DNA of 64,000 nucleotides from Chryseobacterium aureum (GCF_003971235.1 NZ_CP034661.1:2108001-2172000), one strand, 5' to 3'. Shown: positions 51,745-59,960, counted from the first letter of the stretch. Made by a program: numbers and translations. The notes: generated by a model not told the origin, from the letters alone.

Positions 51745-52515
51745 TTATTTTTCAAAAGTTTTCAGTTCAAAATCTTTTTCAAAAACCCCGTAAGTGAAAT
51801 AGGAAATCCAGTCTCCAAGGTTGATGTATTTGGCGTTCTGTTCCAGCTCCAGCACCATTGGAAGATGTCTGTGTCCATAGATGAAATAATCAATTTTCTG
51901 AGTTTTCAGCTTTTCTTTGGAATAAATAATCAGGAACTCTTTATCTTCTCCCAGGAAGGCTTTGTCTTCTTCTCCGGAAATCATTTTATTTTTTTGAGAT
52001 AAGTATAAAGCCACTTTCATGGCAATATCCGGGTGAAGCCATTTAAAGAACCATTGTGCAACAGGATTGGTGAATAATTTTTTCATTCTTTTATATCCTT
52101 TGTCACCCGGCCCCAAACCATCCCCGTGAGCCAGCAGAAACTGCTTCCCTCCCATTTCGAAATACTGTTTCTGATAAAAAACAGTGCATCCAATCTCTTC
52201 TTCCAGATAGTCTTTCATCCACAGATCATGATTGCCAACAAAGAAATAGATCTGAATTCCTCTGTCTTTAAGTTCTGCAATTTTCCCAAGTACACGGATG
52301 TATCCTTTGGGAACCACATGCTTCCATTCATGCCAGAAGTCAAAAAGATCTCCCATTAAAAACACAACCTGAGCATCTTCTTTGATCTCATTCATCCAGC
52401 GTATAAATTTCTCTTCACGTACTTTGCTTTCCCCGGGTGTGGGGGCACCAAAATGCTGATCTGAAGCGAAATATACTTTTTTTCCAGGTTCTAAATTAAT
52501 TGTTGTCTTTAACAC
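51745..52515 (-). CDS. lpxH: UDP-2,3-diacylglucosamine diphosphatase
   Basis: LpxH hydrolyses UDP-2,3-diacylglucosamine to lipid X in lipid A synthesis. The 256-residue metallophosphoesterase has FASDQHFG (D and H metal ligands), FLMGDLFDFWHEW, FFVGNHDLWM, AHGDGLGPGDKGYKRMKK and the C-terminal YGHRHLPM. Length fits. The start codon is a GTG at 52515; the next in-frame ATG lies inside the conserved core. The LuxE-type gene lies 193 bases downstream on the same strand. Confidence 0.92.
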   Translation of the reverse strand: MLKTTINLEPGKKVYFASDQHFGAPTPGESKVREEKFIRWMNEIKEDAQVVFLMGDLFDFWHEWKHVVPKGYIRVLGKIAELKDRGIQIYFFVGNHDLWMKDYLEEEIGCTVFYQKQYFEMGGKQFLLAHGDGLGPGDKGYKRMKKLFTNPVAQWFFKWLHPDIAMKVALYLSQKNKMISGEEDKAFLGEDKEFLIIYSKEKLKTQKIDYFIYGHRHLPMVLELEQNAKYINLGDWISYFTYGVFEKDFELKTFEK

Positions 52516-52539
52516 CTTCTGAGTTTTGTGGGGATAAAA

Positions 52540-52986
52540 TTACTGATTATCTTCTGCAAACCATTCTCCATAAGAGTTCTCTGTCTCATGAAGTTTAAGA
52601 TAAGCTAAAGAAATTCCTCCGGGAAGTCTTGATTTGATTTTAGCAGCAATGGCGTACAACATGTTTTCACAGGTTGGCTGAAAACTGCAATAGATTACTT
52701 TATGCCCTTTCTGCTCAAGATCATCACCCAATTCTTTGTGCGGGGACAGGGCATTGACAAGAACGGCATGGTCCCATACATCTACGATTTCAGATTTTAC
52801 GATACTTTTGATATCTCCGAAATCTACCACCATTCCATTTTTAGGATTTTCAATATCATTGATCGGTTTTCCTTTCACTGTTACAAACAGTTTATAGGAA
52901 TGTCCATGCATATTTTTACACTTCCCATCGTAGTTGTAAAGCACGTGAGCGGTTTCGAATGTAAAAATTTTTGTAATTCGTATCAT
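52540..52986 (-). CDS. queD: 6-carboxy-tetrahydropterin synthase
   Basis: A 148-residue 6-pyruvoyl-tetrahydropterin synthase/QueD family enzyme of queuosine synthesis. Zinc ligands H14, H27 and H29 are in FETAHVLYN and KNMHGHSYKL, with catalytic Cys23 in GKCKN. Further QueD segments are GMVVDFGDIK, VWDHAVLV and PTCENMLYAIA. I chose the ATG at 52986, where the family begins (MIRITKIFTFETAH). A TATCTTTG box ends four bases before it, so the mRNA may be nearly leaderless. Confidence 0.93.
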   Translation of the reverse strand: MIRITKIFTFETAHVLYNYDGKCKNMHGHSYKLFVTVKGKPINDIENPKNGMVVDFGDIKSIVKSEIVDVWDHAVLVNALSPHKELGDDLEQKGHKVIYCSFQPTCENMLYAIAAKIKSRLPGGISLAYLKLHETENSYGEWFAEDNQ

Positions 52987-52990
52987 AGTA

Positions 52991-52998
52991 CAAAGATA
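52991..52998 (-). promoter_or_regulatory. -7 box (TATCTTTG) abutting the queD start
   Basis: Exact TAnnTTTG match on the minus strand, four bases before the ATG at 52986. It supports that ATG over the one six codons upstream. Confidence 0.45.
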
Positions 52999-53067
52999 TG
53001 ACAAAACCGCTTAATAGAGAAAAGACTGTTTCTATTACAGCGATATTACAATATTCTTTCTGGATTT

Positions 53068-53451
53068 TTAAAAGTTCTCCAGCCAGTCACTTTCCAATCG
53101 TTTGATCTTCTTAGTTTCCGGATCAAACAGAACCCAAAGCGTGCTTGAGTCTACCACCAGCTGATCATTGCAGTAGAATTCTACTTTTCTCGGCTGTTTG
53201 GCTCCTTCAGGAGATATGGGATAGGTTCTTACGGTGATTATGTCATTCAGATAGACTTGTTTTTTGTATCGGATATGATGGTCAAGAAGCATCCAGACAT
53301 CGTCTGCATATTCTGTTTGCTGTTTTAAAATATCCCAGTGTTCTGCCGCTATTTCTTCCACCCAGTGTACATATTGTACATTATTTACATGGTTATTCAG
53401 ATCAATATGTTTTTCTGTTACCTGGATTTGTTTTTCATACATTAAATTCAT
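53068..53451 (-). CDS. Acyl-CoA thioesterase, 4HBT hotdog family
   Basis: A 127-residue hotdog-fold thioesterase of the 4-hydroxybenzoyl-CoA thioesterase type. The catalytic region is EKHIDLNNHVNNVQYVHWVEEIA, with Asp17 of IDLNNHVNN as the likely key residue. Such enzymes release free acid from acyl-CoA or acyl-ACP. An AGGAG stretch lies just before ATG 53451, and a TAAATTTG box (53469-53476) is 17 bases upstream. A start at the fourth codon is possible. Confidence 0.88.
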   Translation of the reverse strand: MNLMYEKQIQVTEKHIDLNNHVNNVQYVHWVEEIAAEHWDILKQQTEYADDVWMLLDHHIRYKKQVYLNDIITVRTYPISPEGAKQPRKVEFYCNDQLVVDSSTLWVLFDPETKKIKRLESDWLENF

Positions 53452-53530
53452 TCTCCTGAAAGTTTACTCAAATTTATGATTTTAAAACAGAATTTTTATC
53501 CAATGGAAATAATTCATCCATTTTGGGCAT

Positions 53531-53570
53531 AAAAAAAGCGGAATCAGATATTCTCTGATTCCGCTTTTTT
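53531..53570. terminator. Bidirectional-type terminator after ompH
   Basis: AAAAAAGCGGAATCAGA and TCTGATTCCGCTTTTTT form a 17-bp stem with a 5-base loop. It lies between ompH and the thioesterase gene on the same strand. Confidence 0.85.
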
Positions 53571-53589
53571 ATTCAGTGTATTGAAATTC

Positions 53590-54162
53590 TTATTTAGATT
53601 TTGCAGCCGGTTTAGCAGAAGTTGCGGTAGCACCTAATTTGCTCTTTACAATAGCAGTGATATCTTCACTTCCGTCTGTGTAAAGAAGATTATTAGATTC
53701 CTGTGCTGCTGTATCAAACACAAAGTTCAGACTTCTTTCTTTCGCTACTGCATAAATTGCATCTCTTACTTTCTTCTGCAACGGACTAAGTAATTCATTT
53801 TGCTTAGCAGAGATATCTTTAGCAGCCTGGGTTCTGGTTTCTTCTATTTTTTTACCCAAAGTCTGCAATTCTGTCTGTGCAGCAATCAATTCTTTGGTTA
53901 CAGCTTCTTTGTTTGCTTCACTTAACGTTTTTTCTTTATCCTGAGCAGTTTTAAGTTTAGCCTGGTAATCATTGATCAGCTTTTCAATCTCAGTCTGCTT
54001 GGTTTTAGTCAAATTATCAATAGTAGCTCCTATAGTTTTTACTTCAGGCAAACTTGCAAAAATGTCCTCTGTGTTTACACTTCCAACCTTCTGTTGAGCA
54101 TTTGCGACATTTGCAGTAAGTGTTAATCCTAATGTAATAAAAAGTACTTTAATTAAATTCAT
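53590..54162 (-). CDS. OmpH/Skp-family periplasmic chaperone
   Basis: A 190-residue exported protein (signal peptide MNLIKVLFITLGLTLTANVANAQ) with a long alpha-helical coiled coil (about residues 45-130), GSVNTEDIFASLPEVKTIGATI at its start and NFVFDTAAQESNNLLYTDGSEDITAIVKSKLG at its end. This is the OmpH/Skp pattern: a trimeric chaperone that escorts outer-membrane proteins. A TATATTTG box lies 23 bases upstream. Confidence 0.92.
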   Translation of the reverse strand: MNLIKVLFITLGLTLTANVANAQQKVGSVNTEDIFASLPEVKTIGATIDNLTKTKQTEIEKLINDYQAKLKTAQDKEKTLSEANKEAVTKELIAAQTELQTLGKKIEETRTQAAKDISAKQNELLSPLQKKVRDAIYAVAKERSLNFVFDTAAQESNNLLYTDGSEDITAIVKSKLGATATSAKPAAKSK

Positions 54163-54185
54163 TTTTAATAATATTTTTTCGTCCC

Positions 54186-54193
54186 CAAATATA
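54186..54193 (-). promoter_or_regulatory. -7 box (TATATTTG) of ompH
   Basis: Exact TAnnTTTG match on the minus strand, 23 bases before the start codon. Confidence 0.45.
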
Positions 54194-54288
54194 ATTCAAA
54201 TTTCAATTACTTAGGATGTGATATTTATTCCTTTATCATTTTGAATCTTAAATAAAAACAGAAAATACATCTCAACACCTTTAAACAT

Positions 54289-54317
54289 AGAAAAACCTTC
54301 CCGCAAAGAGAAGGTTT
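54289..54317 (-). terminator. Intrinsic terminator after aceA
   Basis: On the minus strand AACCTTC and GAAGGTT pair over a 9-base loop, followed by TTTTT. Confidence 0.75.
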
Positions 54318-54343
54318 AATATCAAAAAATATGGAAAAAATGA

Positions 54344-55624
54344 TTAATGGAATTGTGCCGTTTCTGTAGAATCTTTCATGGCTACAGTAGCTGAGGAACC
54401 ATTGGTAACAATATTCTGTACTTCATCAAAATATCCGGTCCCTACAAAAGACTGGTGTTTTACCGCTCTGAATCCTTTCTGCTGCAAAGCAAATTCACGT
54501 TCCTGCAGCTCAGAATATCCGGCCATTCCTCTTTCTTTATAGGCCAAAGCCAATTCAAACATGGCTGTATTTAAAGCATGGAATCCGGCAAGGGTAATAA
54601 ACTGGAATTTATATCCCATTTTAGCCAGCTCTTCTCTGAAAGTAGACATTTCCTCCACACTCAGCCTTGCTGCCCAGTTGAATGAAGGAGAACAGTTATA
54701 AGCCAGCATTTTCCCAGGGAATTTCGCATGAATTCCTTCCGCAAATCTTCTTGCCTGCTCCAGATCAGGATTTGAGGTTTCCATCCAGATCAGATCTGCA
54801 TAGGGAGCATAGGACAAACCTCTGTCGATCCCCTGTTCTACTCCGTTTCTTACTACATAAAAGCCTTCAGAAGTTCTTTCTCCCGTCACGAATTTTTTAT
54901 CTCTGTCATCAATATCGGAGGTCAGCAGATCTGCCGCATCCGCATCTGTTCTTGCAATAATAAGGCTTGGAACGCCCAATACATCAGCAGCCAGACGGGC
55001 GGCAATGAGTTTATTCACCGCTTCCTGAGTAGGCACCAGTACTTTTCCTCCCAGGTGTCCGCATTTTTTGGCTGATGAAAGCTGATCTTCAAAATGTACG
55101 GCGGCTGCTCCCGCCTCAATCATCTGTTTCATCAGTTCAAAAGCATTCAGATTTCCTCCGAAACCGGCTTCTGCGTCTGCAATAATCGGCACCAGGTATT
55201 CTTTATTTCCTGTTCCGCTTACAGACTGTACCTGATCTGCTCTCAATAAGGCATTGTTTATTTTTTTCACTACGGAAGGCACTGAATTGGCGGGATACAA
55301 GGACTGGTCCGGATACATTTCCCCGGATAAGTTAGCATCTGCTGCTACCTGCCAGCCTGAAAGATAAATAGCTTCCAACCCGGCATCTACTTCCTGTACT
55401 GCCTGATTACCGGTCAGTGCACCCAGTCCTGCCACATAATCCTGGGTATTTAATTTATCCCAGAATTTTTTGGACATTTCTGTAGCAATGGTATAATCTA
55501 TAGTATAAGATCCACGAAGTTTTAAAACTTCTTCTGCCGTATAGGGTCTTTTTACCCCTTTCCAGCGTGGATTTGTCAGCCAATCTTGCTCCAGCGCCTG
55601 GATTTGTTCTTGTCTTGTTTTCAT
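54344..55624 (-). CDS. aceA: Isocitrate lyase
   Basis: AceA splits isocitrate into glyoxylate and succinate, the first step of the glyoxylate shunt. The 426-residue protein has the catalytic K186-K187-C188-G189-H190 loop ([10 protein letters not shown]), [18 protein letters not shown], and NCSPSFNW. Length fits bacterial ICL. It lies 125 bases after malate synthase on the same strand and is probably cotranscribed with it, under the divergent ScfR/RamB-type regulator. Confidence 0.97.
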   Translation of the reverse strand: MKTRQEQIQALEQDWLTNPRWKGVKRPYTAEEVLKLRGSYTIDYTIATEMSKKFWDKLNTQDYVAGLGALTGNQAVQEVDAGLEAIYLSGWQVAADANLSGEMYPDQSLYPANSVPSVVKKINNALLRADQVQSVSGTGNKEYLVPIIADAEAGFGGNLNAFELMKQMIEAGAAAVHFEDQLSSAKKCGHLGGKVLVPTQEAVNKLIAARLAADVLGVPSLIIARTDADAADLLTSDIDDRDKKFVTGERTSEGFYVVRNGVEQGIDRGLSYAPYADLIWMETSNPDLEQARRFAEGIHAKFPGKMLAYNCSPSFNWAARLSVEEMSTFREELAKMGYKFQFITLAGFHALNTAMFELALAYKERGMAGYSELQEREFALQQKGFRAVKHQSFVGTGYFDEVQNIVTNGSSATVAMKDSTETAQFH

Positions 55625-55749
55625 AATATTTGGATTTTGTTTGATTAGGTTTGAAAGTAATTTTGTTGCCAGATGCTTGTTCTATTGTTAGTGTTAATTG
55701 ATAATTGGGTTCTCAACCAGCAACTATAAAACCCGCAACCGACATTTCA

Positions 55750-57324
55750 CTAAATAAAAGGATATGCTTTAAGGGTAAGGAATTCTTCAAATTTTTCACA
55801 GAAAATAAGCTCATTGAAAAGTTCTTTCGCAAGGTTAAATTTTCCGTTATTGAAACGGGTTTCTCCCACATACTTTTCAATATGGTCCATTTCTTCTTTT
55901 TCCCATTGCAGCACCATGCTTCTGGTTAAAGTTCTGTCGTCACTCAATACCGCTTCATTTTTCAGCCACTGCCAGATCTGTGTTCTTGAAATTTCTGCTG
56001 TAGCTGCATCTTCCATTAAATTATAAATAGCGGCAGCACCTGTTCCCATCAGCCAGCTTTCCAGGTAAAGAATTCCTACATTGATATTTTTTCGGACTCC
56101 TTTTTCGGTAATCTCGCCTTTAGGGATTTCCAGCAGCTGATTTTCTGTGATATGGTATTCAATTTTTTTATTAATTTGATTTTGGGAAGGCATATACCGG
56201 TCAAAAATTTCTTTTGCTACCGCTACCAATGCCGGATGGGCTACCCAAGTTCCGTCATGCCCGTTTTTTACTTCCCTCTCTTTATCATTTCTTACTTTTT
56301 CAAAAGCTATCCTATTGGCTTCGTCATTATCCTTTACAGGAATTTGCGCTGCCATTCCACCGATTGCGTGTACGTTTCTTTTATGACAGACTTCAATCAC
56401 TCTTTTCGAATAAGCACTCATAAAGGGTGAAGACATGGTTACCTGATCTCTGTCCGGAACAATAAATTCGGGAAGGTTTCTGAATTTTTTAATGTAAGAG
56501 AAAATATAGTCCCATCTTCCACAATTCAGTCCTGCGCTGTGTTCTTTTAATTCAAATAAAATTTCATCAATCTGAAATGAAGCGGTAATGGTTTCTATTA
56601 AAACGGTCGCTTTAATGGTTCCTTCCGGAATGCCCAGATAATTCTGTGCAAAAATGAAAACCTCATTCCACCAGCGGGCTTCCTTATAATGTTCCAGTTT
56701 GGGAAGATAAAAATAAGGGCCGCTCCCGTTTTCCAGAAGCTTTTTTGCATTTCTGAAAAAATATATTCCAAAATCCGTCAGCGAACCGGAGGCTTTCTCT
56801 CCATTGATTTCTATGTGCTTCTCCGGAAGATGAAGTCCACGCGGACGGACCTGCAAAACAGCCGTTTTTTCATTGAGCGTATAGGCTTTTCCTTTTTCGT
56901 TAACAAAATCAATACGTCGGTTAATGGCGTCTGAAAGATTAATCTGTCCCTGGATACAGTTCTCCCATCCCGGCGAATTGCTGTCTTCAAAATCAGCCAT
57001 AAAGGTTGACGCTCCGGAATTCAGGGCATTGATAATCATCTTTCGGTCTACAGGACCTGTAATTTCCACTCTTCTATCCTGCATATCCTCCGGAAGCGGG
57101 GCGCATACCCAATTTTCTTTTCGGATATTTTCGGTTTCTTTTAAAAACCCGGGAAGTTTTCCGTTATCAAAGTTCTTCTGTGTATTTTTTCTTTCCTCTA
57201 AAAGCTCAAGTCTTTTATGATTGAAATTCTGATGAAGAGAAATCAGAAAATCTGCCAAATCCTGAGTAAATATTCCTTCAAACTGCTTCTGTGACTTTAT
57301 TTCTAATTGAGTCTTGGTTTCCAT
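55750..57324 (-). CDS. aceB: Malate synthase A
   Basis: AceB condenses glyoxylate with acetyl-CoA to malate. The 524-residue enzyme is of the short (A) class. Signatures: GASTFMADFEDSNSPGWENCIQGQ, RPRGLHLPEKH, LPKLEHYKEARWWNEVF, ATVLIETITASFQIDEILFEL, GLNCGRWDYIFSYIKKF and the C-terminal MEDAATAEISRTQIWQWLKN (general-base Asp in EDAAT). It is the first gene of the aceBA operon, with a TATGTTTG box 29 bases upstream and a palindrome overlapping its -33 region. Confidence 0.97.
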   Translation of the reverse strand: METKTQLEIKSQKQFEGIFTQDLADFLISLHQNFNHKRLELLEERKNTQKNFDNGKLPGFLKETENIRKENWVCAPLPEDMQDRRVEITGPVDRKMIINALNSGASTFMADFEDSNSPGWENCIQGQINLSDAINRRIDFVNEKGKAYTLNEKTAVLQVRPRGLHLPEKHIEINGEKASGSLTDFGIYFFRNAKKLLENGSGPYFYLPKLEHYKEARWWNEVFIFAQNYLGIPEGTIKATVLIETITASFQIDEILFELKEHSAGLNCGRWDYIFSYIKKFRNLPEFIVPDRDQVTMSSPFMSAYSKRVIEVCHKRNVHAIGGMAAQIPVKDNDEANRIAFEKVRNDKEREVKNGHDGTWVAHPALVAVAKEIFDRYMPSQNQINKKIEYHITENQLLEIPKGEITEKGVRKNINVGILYLESWLMGTGAAAIYNLMEDAATAEISRTQIWQWLKNEAVLSDDRTLTRSMVLQWEKEEMDHIEKYVGETRFNNGKFNLAKELFNELIFCEKFEEFLTLKAYPFI

Positions 57325-57352
57325 AACCTATTGATTTTGTGATTTGATATTA

Positions 57353-57360
57353 CAAACATA
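57353..57360 (-). promoter_or_regulatory. -7 box (TATGTTTG) of aceB
   Basis: Exact TAnnTTTG match on the minus strand. Transcription should start near 57349, leaving a leader of about 25 bases. The palindrome at 57379-57394 then covers about -30 to -46. Confidence 0.55.
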
Positions 57361-57378
57361 AATAAAAAAATTCACAAA

Positions 57379-57394
57379 TAGCGAACGTTCGCTA
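57379..57394. promoter_or_regulatory. Palindromic operator candidate 1 (aceB side)
   Basis: TAGCGAACGTTCGCTA is a perfect 16-bp palindrome. Its core GCGA-N4-TCGC is shared with the second site 36 bp away (center to center). It overlaps the -33 region of aceB, so a bound regulator would block or contact RNA polymerase. Confidence 0.7.
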
Positions 57395-57414
57395 AATTTA
57401 TTTAAAAAATCATT

Positions 57415-57430
57415 ATGCGAATAATCGCAT
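57415..57430. promoter_or_regulatory. Palindromic operator candidate 2 (regulator side)
   Basis: ATGCGA-ATAA-TCGCAT has 6-bp arms with the same GCGA-N4-TCGC core and spacing as site 1. It overlaps the region where the -33 element of the divergent regulator gene should lie, pointing to autoregulation. Confidence 0.7.
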
Positions 57431-57439
57431 CTAATTATT

Positions 57440-57447
57440 TATATTTG
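57440..57447 (+). promoter_or_regulatory. -7 box (TATATTTG) of the ScfR-type regulator
   Basis: Exact TAnnTTTG match ending four bases before ATG 57452, giving a leaderless or nearly leaderless mRNA. No TTG is seen 17-23 bp upstream; operator candidate 2 occupies that place. Confidence 0.5.
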
Positions 57448-57451
57448 GGTA

Positions 57452-58939
57452 ATGAATTCGGAAAGCGACTATATCAAAACAGTTTTCGGACTAAAACTGA
57501 AACAGCAGCGACAAAGGAAAAACTGGTCTCTGCAGGATCTTGCTGTAAAAACAGGATTATCAAAATCTTACCTCAACGAAATTGAAAACGGAAAAAAATA
57601 TCCCAAGCACGATAAAATCATTCAGCTTTCTGAGGCGCTGAACTGTACTTTTGATGATCTGGTTTCTACTAAGCTCGATAAGAGTCTCGCTCCTTTCAAT
57701 GAAATTCTTCAGTCTGATTTCTTTAAAGAGGTTCCGCTGGAGTTATTCGGGATCAATAAGAACAACCTTATCAGTATCATAAGTGATGCTCCTAAAAAAG
57801 TAACCGCTTTTATCAATGCACTGATTGAAATTTCACAGAATTACAATCTTGGAAAGGAAAGGTTTTATTTCGCGGTACTGAGATCATTCCAGGAACTGTA
57901 TGATAATTATTTTCCGGAAATTGAGGAGAAAGTAGGCATTTTCACCCAGGAAAATCACTTAAAAACCGGAAAAAATTTAAAATCGGACCTGCTGGAAAAA
58001 ATTCTTTCGGAAAAGTTCAGCTATACTATTCAGTCTGAAAATTTTGAGATGTATGGAACTCTGGATAATCTCCGCTCTCTGCTTATTCCGGAGAAAAGGC
58101 TTTTACTACTGAATCAAAAGCTGGAAAAGGATCAGAAAACGTTTATCCTAGCAAAGGAAATCGGATTCAATGTTCTGGAATTAAAAAATCGTCCCAATAC
58201 CTATTCATGGCTTGATTTTGGAAGTTTTGAGGAAATTCTGAATAACTTTTATGCATCTTATTTCGCAGGAGCTCTGTTAATTTCAAAAGAACCTGTCATT
58301 GACAAAACTTCGGATTTTTTCCGGCAAAATGCATGGGAACCCAAAAGTTTTGAAAGTCTTATCAGCAGCTTCACCCACTCTCCTGAAACGTTCTATTACC
58401 GCCTGACGAATATTCTTTCGGCAGAAATGGGAATTAAAGATCTGTTCTATTTATGCCTGATAAAAAAGAAAAATTCGGATAAAATCCAGATTTTAAAAGA
58501 GCTGCACCTGAACCATCAGCAGGCTCCCCATGCGAATGCAACCAATGAACACTATTGCAGGAGGTGGATTGCCGTGAAAAATCTTGATCATTTAAAAGAA
58601 AATGAAACGTTAACGGATGCCCAGATTTCCCATTACAAAGATCAGGGAATAAGTTATCTGGTGATCTCCACTTCACAGAAAAATCCTTTTTCCGACGGGA
58701 GCAACAGAAGCTATTGCCTTGGTATTCTGCTGAACCCACCAACAATAAAAAAAATAAGTTTTGTAAAGTCTCCATCATTACCAACCATCAATGTGGGCGT
58801 AACCTGCGAATCATGCAGTATTGCAGACTGTGAGGTTAGACAGGCCCCGCCCGTAAGACTGGAAAAAGAACATTTTAATATGAGCATGAAGAATGCTGTG
58901 GAGAAGATCAGGAAGAATTTTGAGGATGCGCAAGGGTGA
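57452..58939 (+). CDS. XRE/ScfR-type regulator (RamB/PrpR-like) of the glyoxylate shunt
   Basis: A 495-residue regulator with an XRE helix-turn-helix at the N terminus (LKLKQQRQRKNWSLQDLAVKTGLSKSYLNEIENGKKYP, about 13-50), a long middle ligand-type domain, and a cysteine cluster C452-x2-C455-x4-C460 (VTCESCSIADCEVRQAPPVR). This matches the ScfR/PrpR/RamB family, in which XRE is fused to a short-chain acyl-sensing domain with a Cys-rich C terminus, probably a metal or Fe-S site. It is divergent from aceBA with two palindromes between, so it almost surely controls them and itself. The effector may be an acyl-CoA. Confidence 0.88.
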   Translation: MNSESDYIKTVFGLKLKQQRQRKNWSLQDLAVKTGLSKSYLNEIENGKKYPKHDKIIQLSEALNCTFDDLVSTKLDKSLAPFNEILQSDFFKEVPLELFGINKNNLISIISDAPKKVTAFINALIEISQNYNLGKERFYFAVLRSFQELYDNYFPEIEEKVGIFTQENHLKTGKNLKSDLLEKILSEKFSYTIQSENFEMYGTLDNLRSLLIPEKRLLLLNQKLEKDQKTFILAKEIGFNVLELKNRPNTYSWLDFGSFEEILNNFYASYFAGALLISKEPVIDKTSDFFRQNAWEPKSFESLISSFTHSPETFYYRLTNILSAEMGIKDLFYLCLIKKKNSDKIQILKELHLNHQQAPHANATNEHYCRRWIAVKNLDHLKENETLTDAQISHYKDQGISYLVISTSQKNPFSDGSNRSYCLGILLNPPTIKKISFVKSPSLPTINVGVTCESCSIADCEVRQAPPVRLEKEHFNMSMKNAVEKIRKNFEDAQG

Positions 58940-59034
58940 ATAGTTAATGCGGGGTTCGGGATTCGAGGTAAAAGGTGTGGGATTGTAAATGATCGATTTA
59001 TTGTTTAAAATCTATGGAAAATATATTCATTTAA
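58940..59034. repeat. GGGTTCGGGATTCGAGG-type repeat after the regulator gene
   Basis: Just after the stop codon lies TGCGGGGTTCGGGATTCGAGG-like sequence. A similar stretch (GCGGGG, then TTCCGGGATTTGGGATG) follows the stop of comF at 59912-59960. Both are non-coding. The whole 318-base gap to comF holds only this and the CGCAAAG repeat. Confidence 0.4.
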
Positions 59035-59225
59035 CGTGGAGGTCGCAAAGCTTTCTATAATGTTTAATAGATTTTTCGGTCGCTAGGGCGTTCCACTCAG
59101 CAACGAAAAAAATGCCTTTTGCTAAATGAAATGCCTTTGCGAACAACATATGAAATTAGCCCATAAAACTTTGCGAGCACTTGCGTTAAAATAATTCACT
59201 ATTGACTTTGCGAAGTAAAAATTGA
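59035..59225. repeat. CGCAAAG-type dispersed intergenic repeat, copy 3
   Basis: Contains GTCGCAAAGC, GGGCGTTCCACTCAGCAACG, CCTTTGCGAAC, AAACTTTGCGAG and GACTTTGCGAAG in both orientations. It shares GGCGTTyCACTCAGCAA with copy 2. No coding sequence is credible here. Confidence 0.5.
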
Positions 59226-59257
59226 CAATTATTTTATACCTTAGTAAAAACACATTT

Positions 59258-59911
59258 ATGATACTGGATTTATTGTTTCCGAACCGCTGCATCCACTGCA
59301 ACAGAATCATCGACCCCGAATTATTAGTTTGTGATCTCTGCTTCAGTCAGATTCACTTTACCCATTACAATTATTTGGAAAATAATCCGATCAAGGAAAA
59401 ATGCAGTGTATTCTTTCCTGTTGAAAATGCTTTTTCTTTACTACAGTTTGAAGAGGAAGGTTTAAGCCGGAAAATTATTCATGAACTGAAATACAGAAAC
59501 CGGGAAAGAGTTGGAAAAATACTTGCCGATTGGACTTTCGAACGGCTGAAATTCAACACCCAAAAACCTGATTTGCTGGTAAGTGTTCCTCTTCATCCAA
59601 AGAAGCTGAAGGAGCGCGGATACAATCAGCTTCATTTATTCACAGAAACCTTATCTTCATATTACACGATACCTTTTGATCATCAGTTAATCAAAAGAAA
59701 TCACTATTCAAAAGCACAGGCTTTAAAAGATAAGAAGCACAGGCTGGAATCTATCCATACATTTTCTGTCACCCAGCCTGTAACAGGAAAACATGTTCTT
59801 CTGATTGATGATGTTTTCACAACAGGAAATACTGTTTCATCAGTGGCATGGGAGATTTTAAATGGTGGCGGCAATACAGTAAGTGTACTTGTAATGGCGA
59901 TAGATATTTGA
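59258..59911 (+). CDS. ComF-family phosphoribosyltransferase-like protein
   Basis: A 217-residue protein of the ComF family, which combines an N-terminal zinc finger (LLFPNRCIHCNRI ... CDLCF, about residues 5-28) with a type I PRTase domain. The PRPP motif VLLIDDVFTTGNTV is at about 185-198. In other bacteria ComF acts in DNA uptake or recycling of nucleotides, but the catalytic role is not proven. I chose the ATG at 59258 (MILDLLFPNRC), the normal family start; the codons upstream lie in repeat DNA. Confidence 0.9.
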   Translation: MILDLLFPNRCIHCNRIIDPELLVCDLCFSQIHFTHYNYLENNPIKEKCSVFFPVENAFSLLQFEEEGLSRKIIHELKYRNRERVGKILADWTFERLKFNTQKPDLLVSVPLHPKKLKERGYNQLHLFTETLSSYYTIPFDHQLIKRNHYSKAQALKDKKHRLESIHTFSVTQPVTGKHVLLIDDVFTTGNTVSSVAWEILNGGGNTVSVLVMAIDI

Positions 59912-59960
59912 TGCGGGGAAGTGGGTTCCGGGATTTGGGATGTGGTTTGTAGGGTTTTAT
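59912..59960. repeat. GGGATT-type repeat after comF
   Basis: Starts GCGGGGAAGTGGG and continues TTCCGGGATTTGGGATGTGG. It is similar to the stretch after the ScfR-type regulator and lies directly behind the stop codon. Confidence 0.4.

Noticed and set aside
51667..52002. A 111-residue plus-strand reading frame over lpxH
   Set aside because: It lies opposite the well-conserved lpxH gene and has no recognisable domain; it is an antisense shadow.
54682..54960. A 92-residue plus-strand frame over aceA
   Set aside because: It is antisense to isocitrate lyase; a shadow of its codon use.
59122..59310. A 62-residue minus-strand frame before comF
   Set aside because: It spans the CGCAAAG repeat and the start of comF; it is low in complexity and not protein-like.
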